Source: Populus alba (lineage: Eukaryota; Streptophyta; Magnoliopsida; Malpighiales; Salicaceae). Taken from it: 64,000 nucleotides of DNA. A program made the position numbers and the translations under genes. Shown one piece after another: positions 48,576 through 59,350 of this stretch. The stretch's first letter is position 1; each line of letters begins with the position of its first letter. Where the stretch lies: positions 8,590,985 to 8,654,984 of the forward strand of contig NC_133292.1 of assembly GCF_005239225.2 (NCBI RefSeq), written 5' to 3'. The notes under the pieces were generated by a model. That model had not been told where the DNA came from, did not search any database, and worked only from the letters and a program-made list of their open reading frames with translations.

Positions 48576-50442
48576 ATCTAGTTGCAGGAAGTGACCTTAT
48601 TCAGTACTAGCTGGCAACCATGATACAGTCACACTGTTGAAAGGTGTATGTGCTACCAGTGTCACATTGAAGGGAAAACCACTGAGCAACAGATGCTACT
48701 GGTGGCTCCTGATGATATGGGCCAAGCAGGGCTCTACATCACAGGAAACGGAAGAGCGGAGTATTGCATCTTCAATAGTTCTGCAGAGAAGGTACTATCA
48801 ATTGTGTCTAAAATATAAATTCGATGTGGACAACGGGAGAAGCCAGATAGGGTTAAAAAAAAAAGGTTAATTCAGGTGTTACCGCAAACCAAGAGAATAT
48901 CTAAACTAGCCGCCTATCTGAAAGGACTGTAACCAGGGATGTTGGGATGAGCACCTCGGAGATTCCTCTAATATGTATATCATCATCCCCAAACACTATT
49001 TTCTAGTTTGGTGAGCACCATTAATGCAGTTTGTTTAGAGTCGCGTCTTTAATTAGCTGATCAATTTCACACCAGTCAAATCTATGGATACGTCACAATT
49101 CAATGGTAACTAGCTGCATGGTTTCACTTGCTGGTTGCCAAACATACCATTTTATTGGTTAATTGGTGGTTGTTATCCGTCGTGTAAATGGAGGTTTTTG
49201 AAGCCCGCGCCCAGCCTCTCACCTGTATTGCTGTCAAGGTATTTGTGGGCATAATTACTCATGAGAGAAGTAATGCACAGTTTAGAGGCAAGGGAACAGG
49301 GAGAAGGGACCATTGGAGTTTGGCTTATTCATAGTTGGCTTTTGGGTGCATCTAAAATCCCCTCCCTCCCTCCCTTTGAAAACTCTGATGATAGAAGCTG
49401 GGTCACCCCTGGCCTGCCAGAAGATACCCCAAATCTTTGTCTGAAAGAGCAGGCATGCTTGCAGGACAGCAGCCAAGTTCCACAGATTCGAGACATACGC
49501 GTGGCCCTTGAAGACGTCAAATAATTCTGTTGTTTTTTTCTACTGTCCATATAAAGAGACTCCTGAGGCCTACAAGCAAGGCCTACACGGCCTAAGACAA
49601 TAAAAAAATTTTACCTCATAAGGAATGTTATTATCGGACCCATCTATCTTTTCATTTAACCTTCCATTGGACCAGCTGCTACCCGTAACACTGATCTTAC
49701 CAGTACTCCTCTGTTGAATGCTACTTGTCTACTTCCCGTGTAGCATCTCAATACAAGAAAGTTACATGTGTGGCGGAGAGGGAAATTATGCTCTCCTTCA
49801 GTTATATATCGATGAAGGTCCCCCTTGTTTAGTTTTTAAAGAGCTTATACGGTGTAGCTGTCTCCAGACTTGGCAAAGCAAACACCGTGGCTTTGAGCAA
49901 ATTATGCTCAGTTCATCTAGTATGTTAGATGGGTTCGTTTATGGAACAGTTCATAAGAGCTCTGAAACTAGATGCTATTCAACCGAGTAATGCAAGGTGA
50001 TATCGAGGAACGTTTTCTATTTTGGATTCCAACTTCTGTAATTCTCGTGTAATAAAATTAGATGAAGTCCAACAATGCTGACATCGAAGGGACACAACAT
50101 TGAAATCTCAACACAACAATTTAACGGTTGTTCCCGGCCTCTTTATTAACACTGTGAAAGACATCGGGTTCGGTAATCAATTCACAGGTCGGACCACATA
50201 ATTGGTGTTAATTATTTTGTGAATATAGCTTCATTGAATGTTTGCTGTATAGATGTCAGGTTGTCTTATCACATTAAATTAGGCTGTACATGTTCAGGAA
50301 TGCATGGTTTATCGCAAATGGAGTGAATTTTTGGCATTGCCTGAGATGTTGACTGTACCACCGGAAATATGATCTCTGTATCTCATTGGATGCCAAATGG
50401 GTAGACTTTAATAAAAGGGAAAGATAAGAAGAAATGTCAGCA

Positions 50443-50445
50443 CCA

Positions 50446-50498
<53 letters not shown>

Positions 50499-50512
50499 AT
50501 GTGCCATTACTT
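50443..50512. repeat. 48-base T run bordered by a 9-base direct repeat
   Basis: CCATTACTT at the left edge (from 50443) recurs at 50504-50512, just after the T tract and a 'gatgtg' spacer. A poly(A) tract on the minus strand with flanking duplication is the signature left by LINE-type retroposition, here with almost no body. Slippage growth of a short T run is an alternative. Confidence 0.45.
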
Positions 50513-51409
50513 GATTCACGAAATGGATGTGCCATGGAAGACAGTTGACACTGCTTCTTTGGGGCCTATCTTCTGATCTCTCCAGGGGCCGTAGTTCTCA
50601 GGAGACCATCTTGTTCTTTTGGGACCATATCGGTACTGTCATGGATCCTTGATAATTCGAAACACATTAATTTATAATTATTAATGTGCCTTTTCCATTA
50701 CCTTATGGGATGAAACAATACAGAGGTGGCAGAACCTTCTATCACAAGAAAAATGCTCTCTGTATACAAGTTTTTTATGATTCAGAGCGTTGTTTTTTCC
50801 AGCTGGAAGACATGGTCTTACCTCATATCATACGTATTATCAGCGAGAATGAAGAACAAACAGTAAACTTACCTGTATTTTGAGCATTAAATTATTATTT
50901 AACCCAACTGGTTTTTAGTAAAATAACTCATTAATATCTTTAATTTAGAAAACTTCATCTAGAATGCCTGTATTCTTATGCTTTTTTGAAATTTCATAGC
51001 AATCTAATTATTTTTTCCGCTAAAATGTCCTTCATTTCTATTCATATCCTCTAATCTCACCAGCTACAAGGAAAAAAAAAAGTTGAATTATTAATTTTAG
51101 AATGGGAAATTTGGATGTGAACTAACTTATATTATCAAAATTAAAACGATATTTAACTTACATAATCATAAGAAACAAAGGGACTAGATTATTATTTAAC
51201 CCATCAATGCATGTCACGTATCGTTCTCCAAGTCAGAATTTTGACTCAAAAAAATAATAACCGAAGTAGAGGTATCGATTAACATCGTTCCAAATCTAAA
51301 ATATCAAAGATCAAATTGTTCTTTTTGTGATGGGATCAGCTATAAGGATCTCTGTTGCCAATAAACTGAGTGAAGCACAATTAATTATCAGGATTGAGTG
51401 ATGTAGGGT

Positions 51410-51560
51410 CTGTTTATTTTTGTCTTTTAAAAAATATTTTTAAAAAAAATTAATATTTTTATATCAAAAATAATTTTAAAAAAATAAAAAATATTATTTT
51501 AATATATTTTTTAAGTGAAAAATATTTTAAAAACAATATTATTATACTTTTAAAGACGGT
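51410..51560. repeat. AT-rich dispersed repeat, copy 5
   Basis: Head 'gggtctgtttatttttgtct', then 'aatatttttatatcaaaaat', 'aatatattttttaagtgaaa' and 'aatattttaaaaacaatatt'. The organisation matches the other copies in this window. Confidence 0.5.
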
Positions 51561-52060
51561 AGTATTATAAATACTTAGGTAGTATTGTTAAGGTTATTTA
51601 GCTTAAAAAAAAAAGAAAGGAAGAGAAGAGAAAAGGCAAGATGGCAAGGCTTGGCCAATGTACGTAGGCTAGAAGTAGTTCGAACATCTTTTCTAGCTCT
51701 TGGTAAAGATTTCAAAACTTGTTTCCCAGCTTAATTACAGAAACCTGATGTCAGACCTCAGCTGCACACTCTTTTGATATTGGACCACAGTTCCTCGAAT
51801 TTGCACAGTGGGATCGTTATGTGTTATCGCAGAACCATCGATTAATATTTATGGTGAAATCCCGCAAGAATAAATTTAGAAAACAGTATTTGTATTGTTC
51901 TGACAAAAATAAAAATCTCCATGCGCTTCCAATACTATACTCGTGAAGAAGAAGAAGAAGAAGAGAGAACTGCTAGTGAAAATTGTGTGTAGGAGAAAAA
52001 ACGCAACTTCAAATGGTTGAGTGAGGATTCCACATGAACGTGAGCTGTATTTCGAGTTCT

Positions 52061-52065
52061 TGGAG
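52061..52065. repeat. Target site duplication of the copia element (TGGAG), left
   Basis: TGGAG precedes the 3' LTR on the plus strand and recurs at 56841-56845 after the 5' LTR. Confidence 0.88.
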
Positions 52066-52260
52066 TAATAAAACAATGGAACAATGCAACAGTAGAGAAT
52101 GTATGTTGCAGCCAAAAGCTTAAGGTCTGCGTGTATTGTATTAGGGTTTTATAATCCCTTAATGTCCACAATTAATGCCTAAATACATGCCTAAGAATAT
52201 TCACATTCCATAATAGGAATATTACAATCAGCTCATCCCATATTTAGATATTCCATAATA
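52066..52260 (-). repeat. 3' LTR of the copia element
   Basis: On the element strand it starts TATTATGG and ends TTTTATTA. It includes TATAAAA (plus-strand 52147-52153) directly followed by CCCTAA. It follows the polypurine tract. Confidence 0.92.
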
Positions 52261-52267
52261 CCCCCCC

Positions 52268-53113
52268 TCAAGTTGGAGCATGAAGGTCTCGGATGCCCAA
52301 CTTGCGCAATAAAAATTCATATTGTTGCTTTCCCAAGGCTTTTGTGAATATGTCGGCAAGTTGTAATGAAGACGTAACGAATGTAGTCGTAATACTCCCA
52401 GCCACAATGGCATCACGTATAAAGTGACAGTCAACCTCAATATGCTTAGTGCGCTCGTGAAACACAGGATTCTGTGACATATGAAGGGCAGATTGACTAT
52501 CACAATGAAGGGACATAGCAGTCGGATGAGAGACGCCAAGACTTTCCAGTAAAGCTTTAAGCCAAGTCAACTCACATGTCGTCATAGCCATGGATCGGTA
52601 TTCTGCTTCGGCGGAGGAGCGGGAGACAATGTGTTGTTTCTTGGTTTTCCAAGATACCGGTGAATTACCAAGAAAAACTATCCAGCCAGTAAGTGATCGT
52701 CGAGTAAGGGGGCAACCGGCCCAATCGGCATCACACCACCTGTGTAGTCGCAGATCACTGTCACTACGAAGAAATACACCTTGACCCGGATTACCCTTAA
52801 GATACCGGACCACCCGCAAAGCAGCGTCCCAGTGTTCCTCCCGTGGGCATTGCATGAATTGGGATAGAATATGCACACTATAAGAGAGTTCGGGTCGAGT
52901 GAAGCAAAGATAAATCAATCGTCCTACCAAGCGACGATATTTTTCCGGATCGACTAATGCGGTACTAATGGACAAAGCAAGTCGATGATTTTGTTCTAAA
53001 GGAACAGCTGCTGGTCGAGCCCCTAGTAACCCGGCCTCCGAAATAATGTCAAGTGCATATTTGCGTTGACAAAGAACAAAACCAGCAGGATTGCGCGCCA
53101 CCTCAATGCCCAA
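52268..53113 (-). pseudogene. Copia RNase H and 3' part of reverse transcriptase
   Basis: The stretch reads about 281 codons to the natural end of pol. It holds the reverse transcriptase tail and the RNase H domain, with family segments such as HCDSQSALHMSQNPVFHERT, KHIEVDCHFIRD and LADIFTKAL. It is out of frame with the upstream segment that ends after the YVDD motif; between about 53113 and 53187 stops occur in all frames, so at least two indels are needed to explain it. Confidence 0.88.
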
Positions 53114-53186
53114 AAAAATATTTTAGGCAGCCAAGATCTTTTCATGTGAAAGCAAGCACTAAAGATAATCTTTGAATGTCTGTATA

Positions 53187-55298
53187 TCACCCGGGATGAT
53201 TGCCAGCAATAATAAGATCATCAACATACACAAGGACACTAAGTTGTACTTCCCCTTGCAGATATGTGAATAAGGAGTAGTCAGAATAAGATTGCTGGAA
53301 ACCATAGCTCGTCAAGGCGGTTGAGAGTTTAGCAAACCAGCACCGAGGAGCCTGTTTTAACCCATAAAGCGACTTTCGAAGTTTGCAAACTGCCCCAGTT
53401 GTCCCGACGCGAAAGCCAGGCGGAAATTTCATGTAAACTTCCTCCTGAAGATCACCATGCAAAAATGCATTATGAACATCCATCTGATGTACTGCCCAAT
53501 TCTTCGCGGCGGCCACAGCAAGAAATACCCGTACGGTAACCATCTTTGCGACAGGCGCAAAGGTGTCCGTGTAATCGAGGCCTTCAGTCTGATGATTGCC
53601 CAAAATGACTAGGCGAGCCTTCAATCGCTCAATAGTACCATCAGAATTATATTTGATCTTGTACACCCACTTGCATCCCAAAGCTTTCTTCCCAGCCGGT
53701 AGACTCTGAACAACCCAGGTCTCATTAGTTTCGAGTGCGGAAATTTCACGCTGCATGGCATCTCTCCAACCTTTGTTTCGGACTGCCTCCGAATAAGACA
53801 CGGGTTCCCGCTCAGCTGTGATGACTACAAGAAAGTGTCTATGTCGCATAGAAAATTTGTCACAATTCACATAATGTGCTAAAGGATAGGGTGTACCTGA
53901 AGGATGCAGTGGGTCGAGTGGCGAGCGAGATGGACTCAGTTGAATGGTGTTGGTGACATAATCATGAAGTCGGACGGAGGGATACCGCTGGCGATGTCCT
54001 CTTCCCAATAGATTATCCTCTTCTTCTAGATGAGGAGAAACCGATGGGGCAATAGTGGGAAGTGACTCAGAAGATGAATGATCAAACTCCAGCATATCCT
54101 CTGGTATAAGATCGTGGGCCTCATCAGAAGTGGTGAGAGCCATATCGGGAGTGGAAGGCCCATCAGTAGTTTGAGCAAAAGGAAAAACATCTTCGGAGAA
54201 CACAACATCCCGAGAGACAAAAAAATCTTGTCTTTCCAAATCATACAAGCGCCATCCCTTCTTCCCATAAGGATAACCAACAAAAATACACCGACGACTT
54301 CTACTTGCCATTTTATCCCCCGTCTTCTCATGTGCATAACACAAAGACCCCAAAACACGTAAGTGATAATAAGACGGTTCCACCCCATGTAAAACGTGAT
54401 ATGGTGTTTTCCCATCCAAAATCAAGGAAGGAGTCCGATTGATTAAGTACCCAGCAGTCAATACACACTCGCCCCAAAATTTAATTGGAAGAGAACCTTG
54501 AAATCGCAGAGCGCGGGCTACATTCAAAATATGTTGATGTTTTCTCTCCACACGCCCATTTTGTTGTGGAGTGCCTGTACAAGAAGTCTGAAAAATAATT
54601 CCTTGATCAAAGAAATATGATTTAGGACATGTAAATTCTGTCCCGTTATCGCTTCGGACAATTTTGACTTTCCGAGCAAATTGTCTCTCAACCATGACAA
54701 AGAATTGTTTAAGCATACTAGATACCTCTTTCTTGTTAACAAGCAAATAAATCCATACAGCACGAGAGAAATCATCAACAATAGTTAAAAAATACGAAGC
54801 ACCACATGAAGAAACTGTTCTATATGGTCCCCATAAATCACAATGAATCAGTTCAAAAATACCCAAGGTCTTATTTTCGCTAACACAAAATTTATCTCTC
54901 CGCTGTTTTGCTCTTTGACAAACATCACAATTTTTATTCAAACTGTTTTCCTGGTTACTAGAATGAACTTCGGGAACTAACTTTGTTATTCGTAGAGAAG
55001 GATGCCCCAGTCGCTGATGCCAAAGATCAAGAGACGCTCGATTACTGATCTTCATTGTATTAATCCGCGGTATCCCTTTGAAATAATAGAGTCCATCTCG
55101 TCTCTCACCCGCACCAATCAGCATCCTCGAGGTGTGGCCCTGTATAACACATAATTTTTTAGTGAATAGTACAAAACAATCATATTGATCAATTAATTGC
55201 GACACAGAAATTAAATTGCAAGTAAGTCCTGGCACATAAAGAACATTTGCAAGGCACAAATCTCCATCAAGAACTGTTGTTCCCTCTTTGACCGCCAA
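53187..55298 (-). pseudogene. Copia integrase and reverse transcriptase segment
   Basis: An open stretch of about 700 codons. In order it has the pre-integrase HHCC zinc site ([12 protein letters not shown] to [14 protein letters not shown]), the integrase core with DNGTEF and [11 protein letters not shown], and the reverse transcriptase with [20 protein letters not shown], an AFLHGDL segment and the catalytic YVDD ([12 protein letters not shown]). The N-terminal side lacks an in-frame junction with protease and the C-terminal side stops soon after YVDD. Catalytic residues within the segment look conserved. Confidence 0.92.
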
Positions 55299-55430
55299 AG
55301 CACTACTTCCATCTGGTAATCCAACGGGACACTGATCAATTATTCTTAAATCAGTAAGTTTTCCTCAATGGACCCGGTCATGTGATTAGAAGCACCCGGT
55401 GTCCAATATCCACACCGAACCAGTCACTGT
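55299..55430 (-). pseudogene. Copia protease region, frame broken at the active site
   Basis: The region between gag and integrase contains the aspartic protease active-site block. The part up to the Asp-Thr-Gly triad and the part after it (GASNHMTG) lie in different frames, separated by one extra G. A further frame change follows within about 50 bases. The copy therefore cannot encode an intact protease. Confidence 0.75.
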
Positions 55431-56635
55431 CCCATATAAATTTTTTTAAGCTTACCGGTCATTTTATCAGTTATTTCCTTCGGCTCTCCCAAGATAGCCT
55501 TTAATTTTGCCCACTGTTCGTCACTCAAACCTGGGAACGACAACGACGAGCTTCCTCCTGCGTCTGCAACAGTGGCAGAGCTGGACCCGATGTTGGTGAG
55601 AGCAGCGTTAGCACGGTGGGTTCCTCTGTGACCCCGGCCTCTTCCCCGACCACCGGAGTACCCTCTGCCACGGCCAGCCTCTCTTCTCTCGTCTCCCCTG
55701 GGTCTGTCACCCCACCATTCAGGGTATCCCGTTAGGGCAAAGCAGTTGTCTTCTCCATGCCCTGATTTATGGCAGTGCGAGCAGATCCCCTTCTCTTGCC
55801 CGTCGGTTCGAGTCATGGAGCCCTGGTGTCGTCCGTCGGTTCGGTTGCGAGCAACAAAAGCCACAAATTCTCCTTGTTCTTCTCTGCCTCGAGTCATCCC
55901 CTTCACCTGTTCTTCTTGAGTGAGGATGGAATAAACCTTGTGCAGCCCCGGTAATGGGTCTTGTGCCAGGATGTTAGATCGGGTTGTCCCGAACCGCTGC
56001 TCATCAAGACCCATGAGAAACAGGTGCACCTTCTCTTCCTCTCGTCTCTTTTCCAATTCTGAACTCAGATTGCATGTGCACTTTCCACACTTGCACACCG
56101 GCAATTGCTCAAAATTGCCCAGCTCATCCCATAATTGTTTCAATTTCCCATAGTAATCCATGATAGTCATTCCTCTCTGTTTGCAATCGGCCAATTGGGA
56201 CCTTAATTGTTGAATCCGAGGTCCATTGGTGATGCTGAATCGGTCTTTGATGTCCAACCACAAATCCCGTGCAATCTCTACATGAGATATGGTTGATCTG
56301 AGTGTGGATTCGATAGTGTTTCGAATCCAGGACACCAACAATGAATTGATGGTCCACCAGTCTTCCCAATCTTCTTATTCTTCACTGGGTCGTGCAATAG
56401 ACCCGTCGATGAACCCGAATTTCTTTCGGGCTCTCAGGGCTGTTCGGAACGAACGTGCCCACTCTTCATAGTTGTTCCCCTTCAGTTGGACCTGAGTAAT
56501 CGTAAACCCAGGATTATCAAGAGATGTAATATCGTATGGCGAAATCGTTTTTCGATTCTCGCCAGATACAACCCTGCTGCCGGACATGGATTCTGCCATG
56601 TGTTCTGTTTGATTGTGTTTCGATTGTTTTACTGC
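55424..56635 (-). pseudogene. Copia gag with an in-frame stop
   Basis: Gag is one continuous frame of about 390 codons, interrupted by one TAA at about 56372-56374. The N-terminal part (from MAESMSGSRVVSGEN) includes LKGNNYEEWARSFRTALRAR, typical of copia gag. The longer part after the stop includes the UBN2-like region (WLDIKDRFSITNGPRIQQL and YYGKLKQLWDEL) and a CCHC zinc knuckle (CSHCHKSGHGEDNC), then a Gly/Arg-rich tail. Its own stop follows an A7 run near the protease junction. Confidence 0.88.
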
Positions 56636-56645
56636 TCTGATACCA
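56634..56645 (-). other. Copia primer binding site
   Basis: On the element strand TGGTATCAGAGC directly follows the 5' LTR, complementary to initiator Met tRNA. The absence of a spacer defines the LTR edge to the base. Confidence 0.9.
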
Positions 56646-56840
56646 TGATAAAACAATGGAACAATGCAACAGTAGAGAATGTATGTTGCAGCCAAAAGCT
56701 TAAGGTCTGCGTGTATTGTATTAGGGTTTTATAATCCCTTAATGTCCACAATTAATGCCTAAATACATGCCTAAGAATATTCACATTCCATAATAGGAAT
56801 ATTACAATCAGCTCATCCCATATTTAGATATTCCATAATA
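56646..56840 (-). repeat. 5' LTR of the copia element
   Basis: On the element strand it starts TATTATGG and ends TTTTATCA. It differs from the 3' LTR only at the penultimate base (C here, T there) by eye. Confidence 0.92.
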
Positions 56841-56845
56841 TGGAG
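56841..56845. repeat. Target site duplication of the copia element (TGGAG), right
   Basis: Direct copy of 52061-52065, abutting the 5' LTR. Confidence 0.88.
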
Positions 56846-59194
56846 TCTCCATTAGCAAGGTTTTTTTTACAGAAAATAGCAATGTTATGAAAAAAACAAG
56901 TATTTTTAGGCTCCTTGATCCTTGTAGAAAAAAAAGAGTACTGTATTTTAGGTTTGTTTTGTCTGGCTCGAACTCTCAAACGGTAAATGGCAGCTACAAC
57001 TATGTTAAAACTCAGCTGTTCCTTTTGACTCTCCATAAATGCAAGCGAAAGTCCATTTGTTTTATTTTAGGCTGTACTCATCATTCTTCTTTAGTTTTGG
57101 TCCAAGGTTGCAATTTCAACGTCTGACATTGCTCCCTTTCATCACAAACTATTTAAAGATGGGTTATTTTAGAATTCTACACAGTTTTGATAAAAGTTTT
57201 GGTAAAATAACTTGTGTCATTAAATTATTAGAAGAATACGATCACAATGCGGTTGAATATATTATTATTGGGAATAATAGTTATTTTTAAAATTATATAT
57301 TTCTTAATTTAATTAATAATTAATAAATTAATTTAAAATTTTACAAAGATCAAATGATTATTTTATATATTTTGACATGATAATTTTAATAACATTTTAA
57401 AATATCAATAAACAAGGTTGTTATTTGTTAAAGGTCTTACTCGGAGTTAATTTAGGGCCAATCATAACCTTATTTAATGTTCTCACTGACTTATTTTTTT
57501 TTACTCTTTTATAATATCATTTTTTTTCTTTTTTTTCTTCAATATTATATTTTTGAATTTTATCTGATTATTGAATTTTTATAAAAAATTTAAGTAGATT
57601 TTTGTTTATGTTAATTAATTTTGTAAAAAGAAGAAGATTTGAAAGAAAAAAAAGTCTAAATAACTGCTGTTTAAAATGACAGTTGTGTAGAAAAACATAT
57701 TACGAAATGCAAACAATAATTTAAAATACGATTTATATTCAAATTGTACTATTTTTCTAATAATTTTTCAATCTCTGTTACTGCCAGAACTTTTAACAGA
57801 CTGTACTTTCTTTTTTTAATTATAAAAAACCCTTAAAGATCAGATCATTTTAAGGTTACAGAGCAAACAAAATAGTGGACAGACAAGCAAGCAAGGTAGA
57901 TATTTAGTCATGGAATTGGAAACAGTTCTTTACATGAATGCAGCAGCGTGATTTCATGGCATTTTTAAAAACAAAAACAGCACATCTGGCTGGAAAGAGA
58001 GGGCCAGACGCATATATGGTCCTGATCTCTCTTTTATTGTCCTGTAAACTTTACAGCTGTGACCAGGAAAAGAGTAGAAGAGAAATTAAATGATGGTTTT
58101 TTGTCCAAATGTGATTTATCAATGGAACAATAACAGGGAGAGACCTGGTCAAAAGAACGCTTAAGATCAAAATGGTAAAAAAGCTCTCGCCATGATCACA
58201 TTATTCTACAATTATTGGTGCAGAGACAGGCTGACCTCACCATCTCTGGACCTCCAGGGCAAGCTGTTTCCCTTTGAAAAAACAACAATCTCCCTCCTTC
58301 TCTCTCTAGAATCACGAGCACTAGGCATTTGCGCATCTACTTACTAGCTAGCAATCATCCACGCCCTACTGCTAACCTTAAAGTAGAGAAACCAAAAATA
58401 AAAAGAAATATAAGAAAAAAAAAAAAAAAAAAACAGGACATCTCTCCACAGCAGGAAAGATTGTCTCCCGGATTCAAAATCCCCCCACCCTTTGCCTTTT
58501 TACTTTTTATAGCTTGAGTGACTCTTCGGCTCTCCCGTCAAACTGGCCACACCTACTGCAAACCAAAACCCTTTTTATCTGTCCTCTCTCTTAAATTTTC
58601 TTTTGTGGGAAGACTTGTCGTTTTCTTCGCTAAATTGTCATTGCTTGTGACAGGGTTTATGCAAAATAATGTTTAAAGCTCCTTAAATCTCATGCAGTTG
58701 GCGGGTGGTTGAGTATTTTTTTTAATTTAATTTTTGAATTTGAGATGATTTATTAATCTTTTAAGATATCAGAGGAGGGTGCACTGTTTAACTTATTTTA
58801 AAAAATTAAATTTAATTAACGCCCAAACTTATTAGAAAATATATATCCTCATGATGAATAAAAAAGTCGTATAATTAAAGCTTGTAATTTTATTATACTT
58901 TCAATACCTTCGTCCCATGAAGAAAATGGTGTTTAACTTTTTACCGTTCAAATTCTTGCAATTAATATGCATATGAATCCTAGATATTATTATATTTATT
59001 GAATTTTGGCAATCAAGTCTAGTTCTATTCAGATATATGTGATTCGTACATGAATTTATATTGTTCTGTATTTTTATAGATGTACGTATGGTGTGTTAAT
59101 TAACCATTCCAAATGTCCATTGATTGTACATTTTTATGCATAAGAGAAGTGCTAGATTAGTATCGGTGTGTGAAGCTTTTCTTGATTATGGGGT

Positions 59195-59350
59195 GTTTGT
59201 CATAGTTTTTGCTTCTATTTTTAAGAAATAATTTTGACTTAAAAATATATTAAATTAATGATTTATGATGATTTTAATGTGTTGATATTAAAAAAATTAT
59301 TTTGATATATTTTAAAGTAAAAAATTATTTTGAAAAAAACACCATGCATC
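59195..59350. repeat. AT-rich dispersed repeat, copy 6
   Basis: The clearest copy. It starts 'ggggtgtttgtcatagtttt' and ends 'ttgaaaaaaacacc', so its ends are roughly inverted. Inside are 'attttaatgtgttgatatta' and 'gatatattttaaagtaaaaa'. The short inverted ends and non-coding AT core are compatible with a MITE-like family, but no clear target duplication is visible. Confidence 0.55.

Larger units (their letters stand above)
47241..52060. other. Intergenic region between RPB3 and the copia element
   Basis: About 4.8 kb with no recognisable gene. The RPB3 3' untranslated region may extend several hundred bases. Short open frames (48637-48870, 49261-49524, 49718-49990) show no conserved motif. 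The region holds a run of 16 C (48560-48575), a run of 48 T (50450-50497), a dispersed repeat copy near 51410-51560, and a (GAA)n-like run near 51944-51965. Confidence 0.45.
52066..56840 (-). mobile_element. Full-length Ty1/copia LTR retrotransposon, coding region broken
   Basis: The element reads on the minus strand: 5' LTR 56646-56840, initiator Met tRNA primer site (56634-56645, directly adjoining), gag, protease, integrase, reverse transcriptase, RNase H, a G-rich polypurine tract at 52261-52270 and the 3' LTR 52066-52260. The integrase-before-reverse-transcriptase order defines copia. LTRs are 195 bases and differ at one position by eye. A TGGAG duplication flanks both sides. The coding region contains an in-frame stop in gag and several frame breaks, so the copy cannot make a complete polyprotein. 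Family motifs are listed with the separate coding segments. Confidence 0.95.

Noticed and set aside
49261..49524. 87-codon open frame between RPB3 and the copia element
   Set aside because: No conserved motif, no splice partners, and overlapping frames of equal quality on the other strand.
51935..52171. Open frames spanning the left edge of the copia element
   Set aside because: They cross the insertion boundary, so they are chance frames made of LTR and flank.
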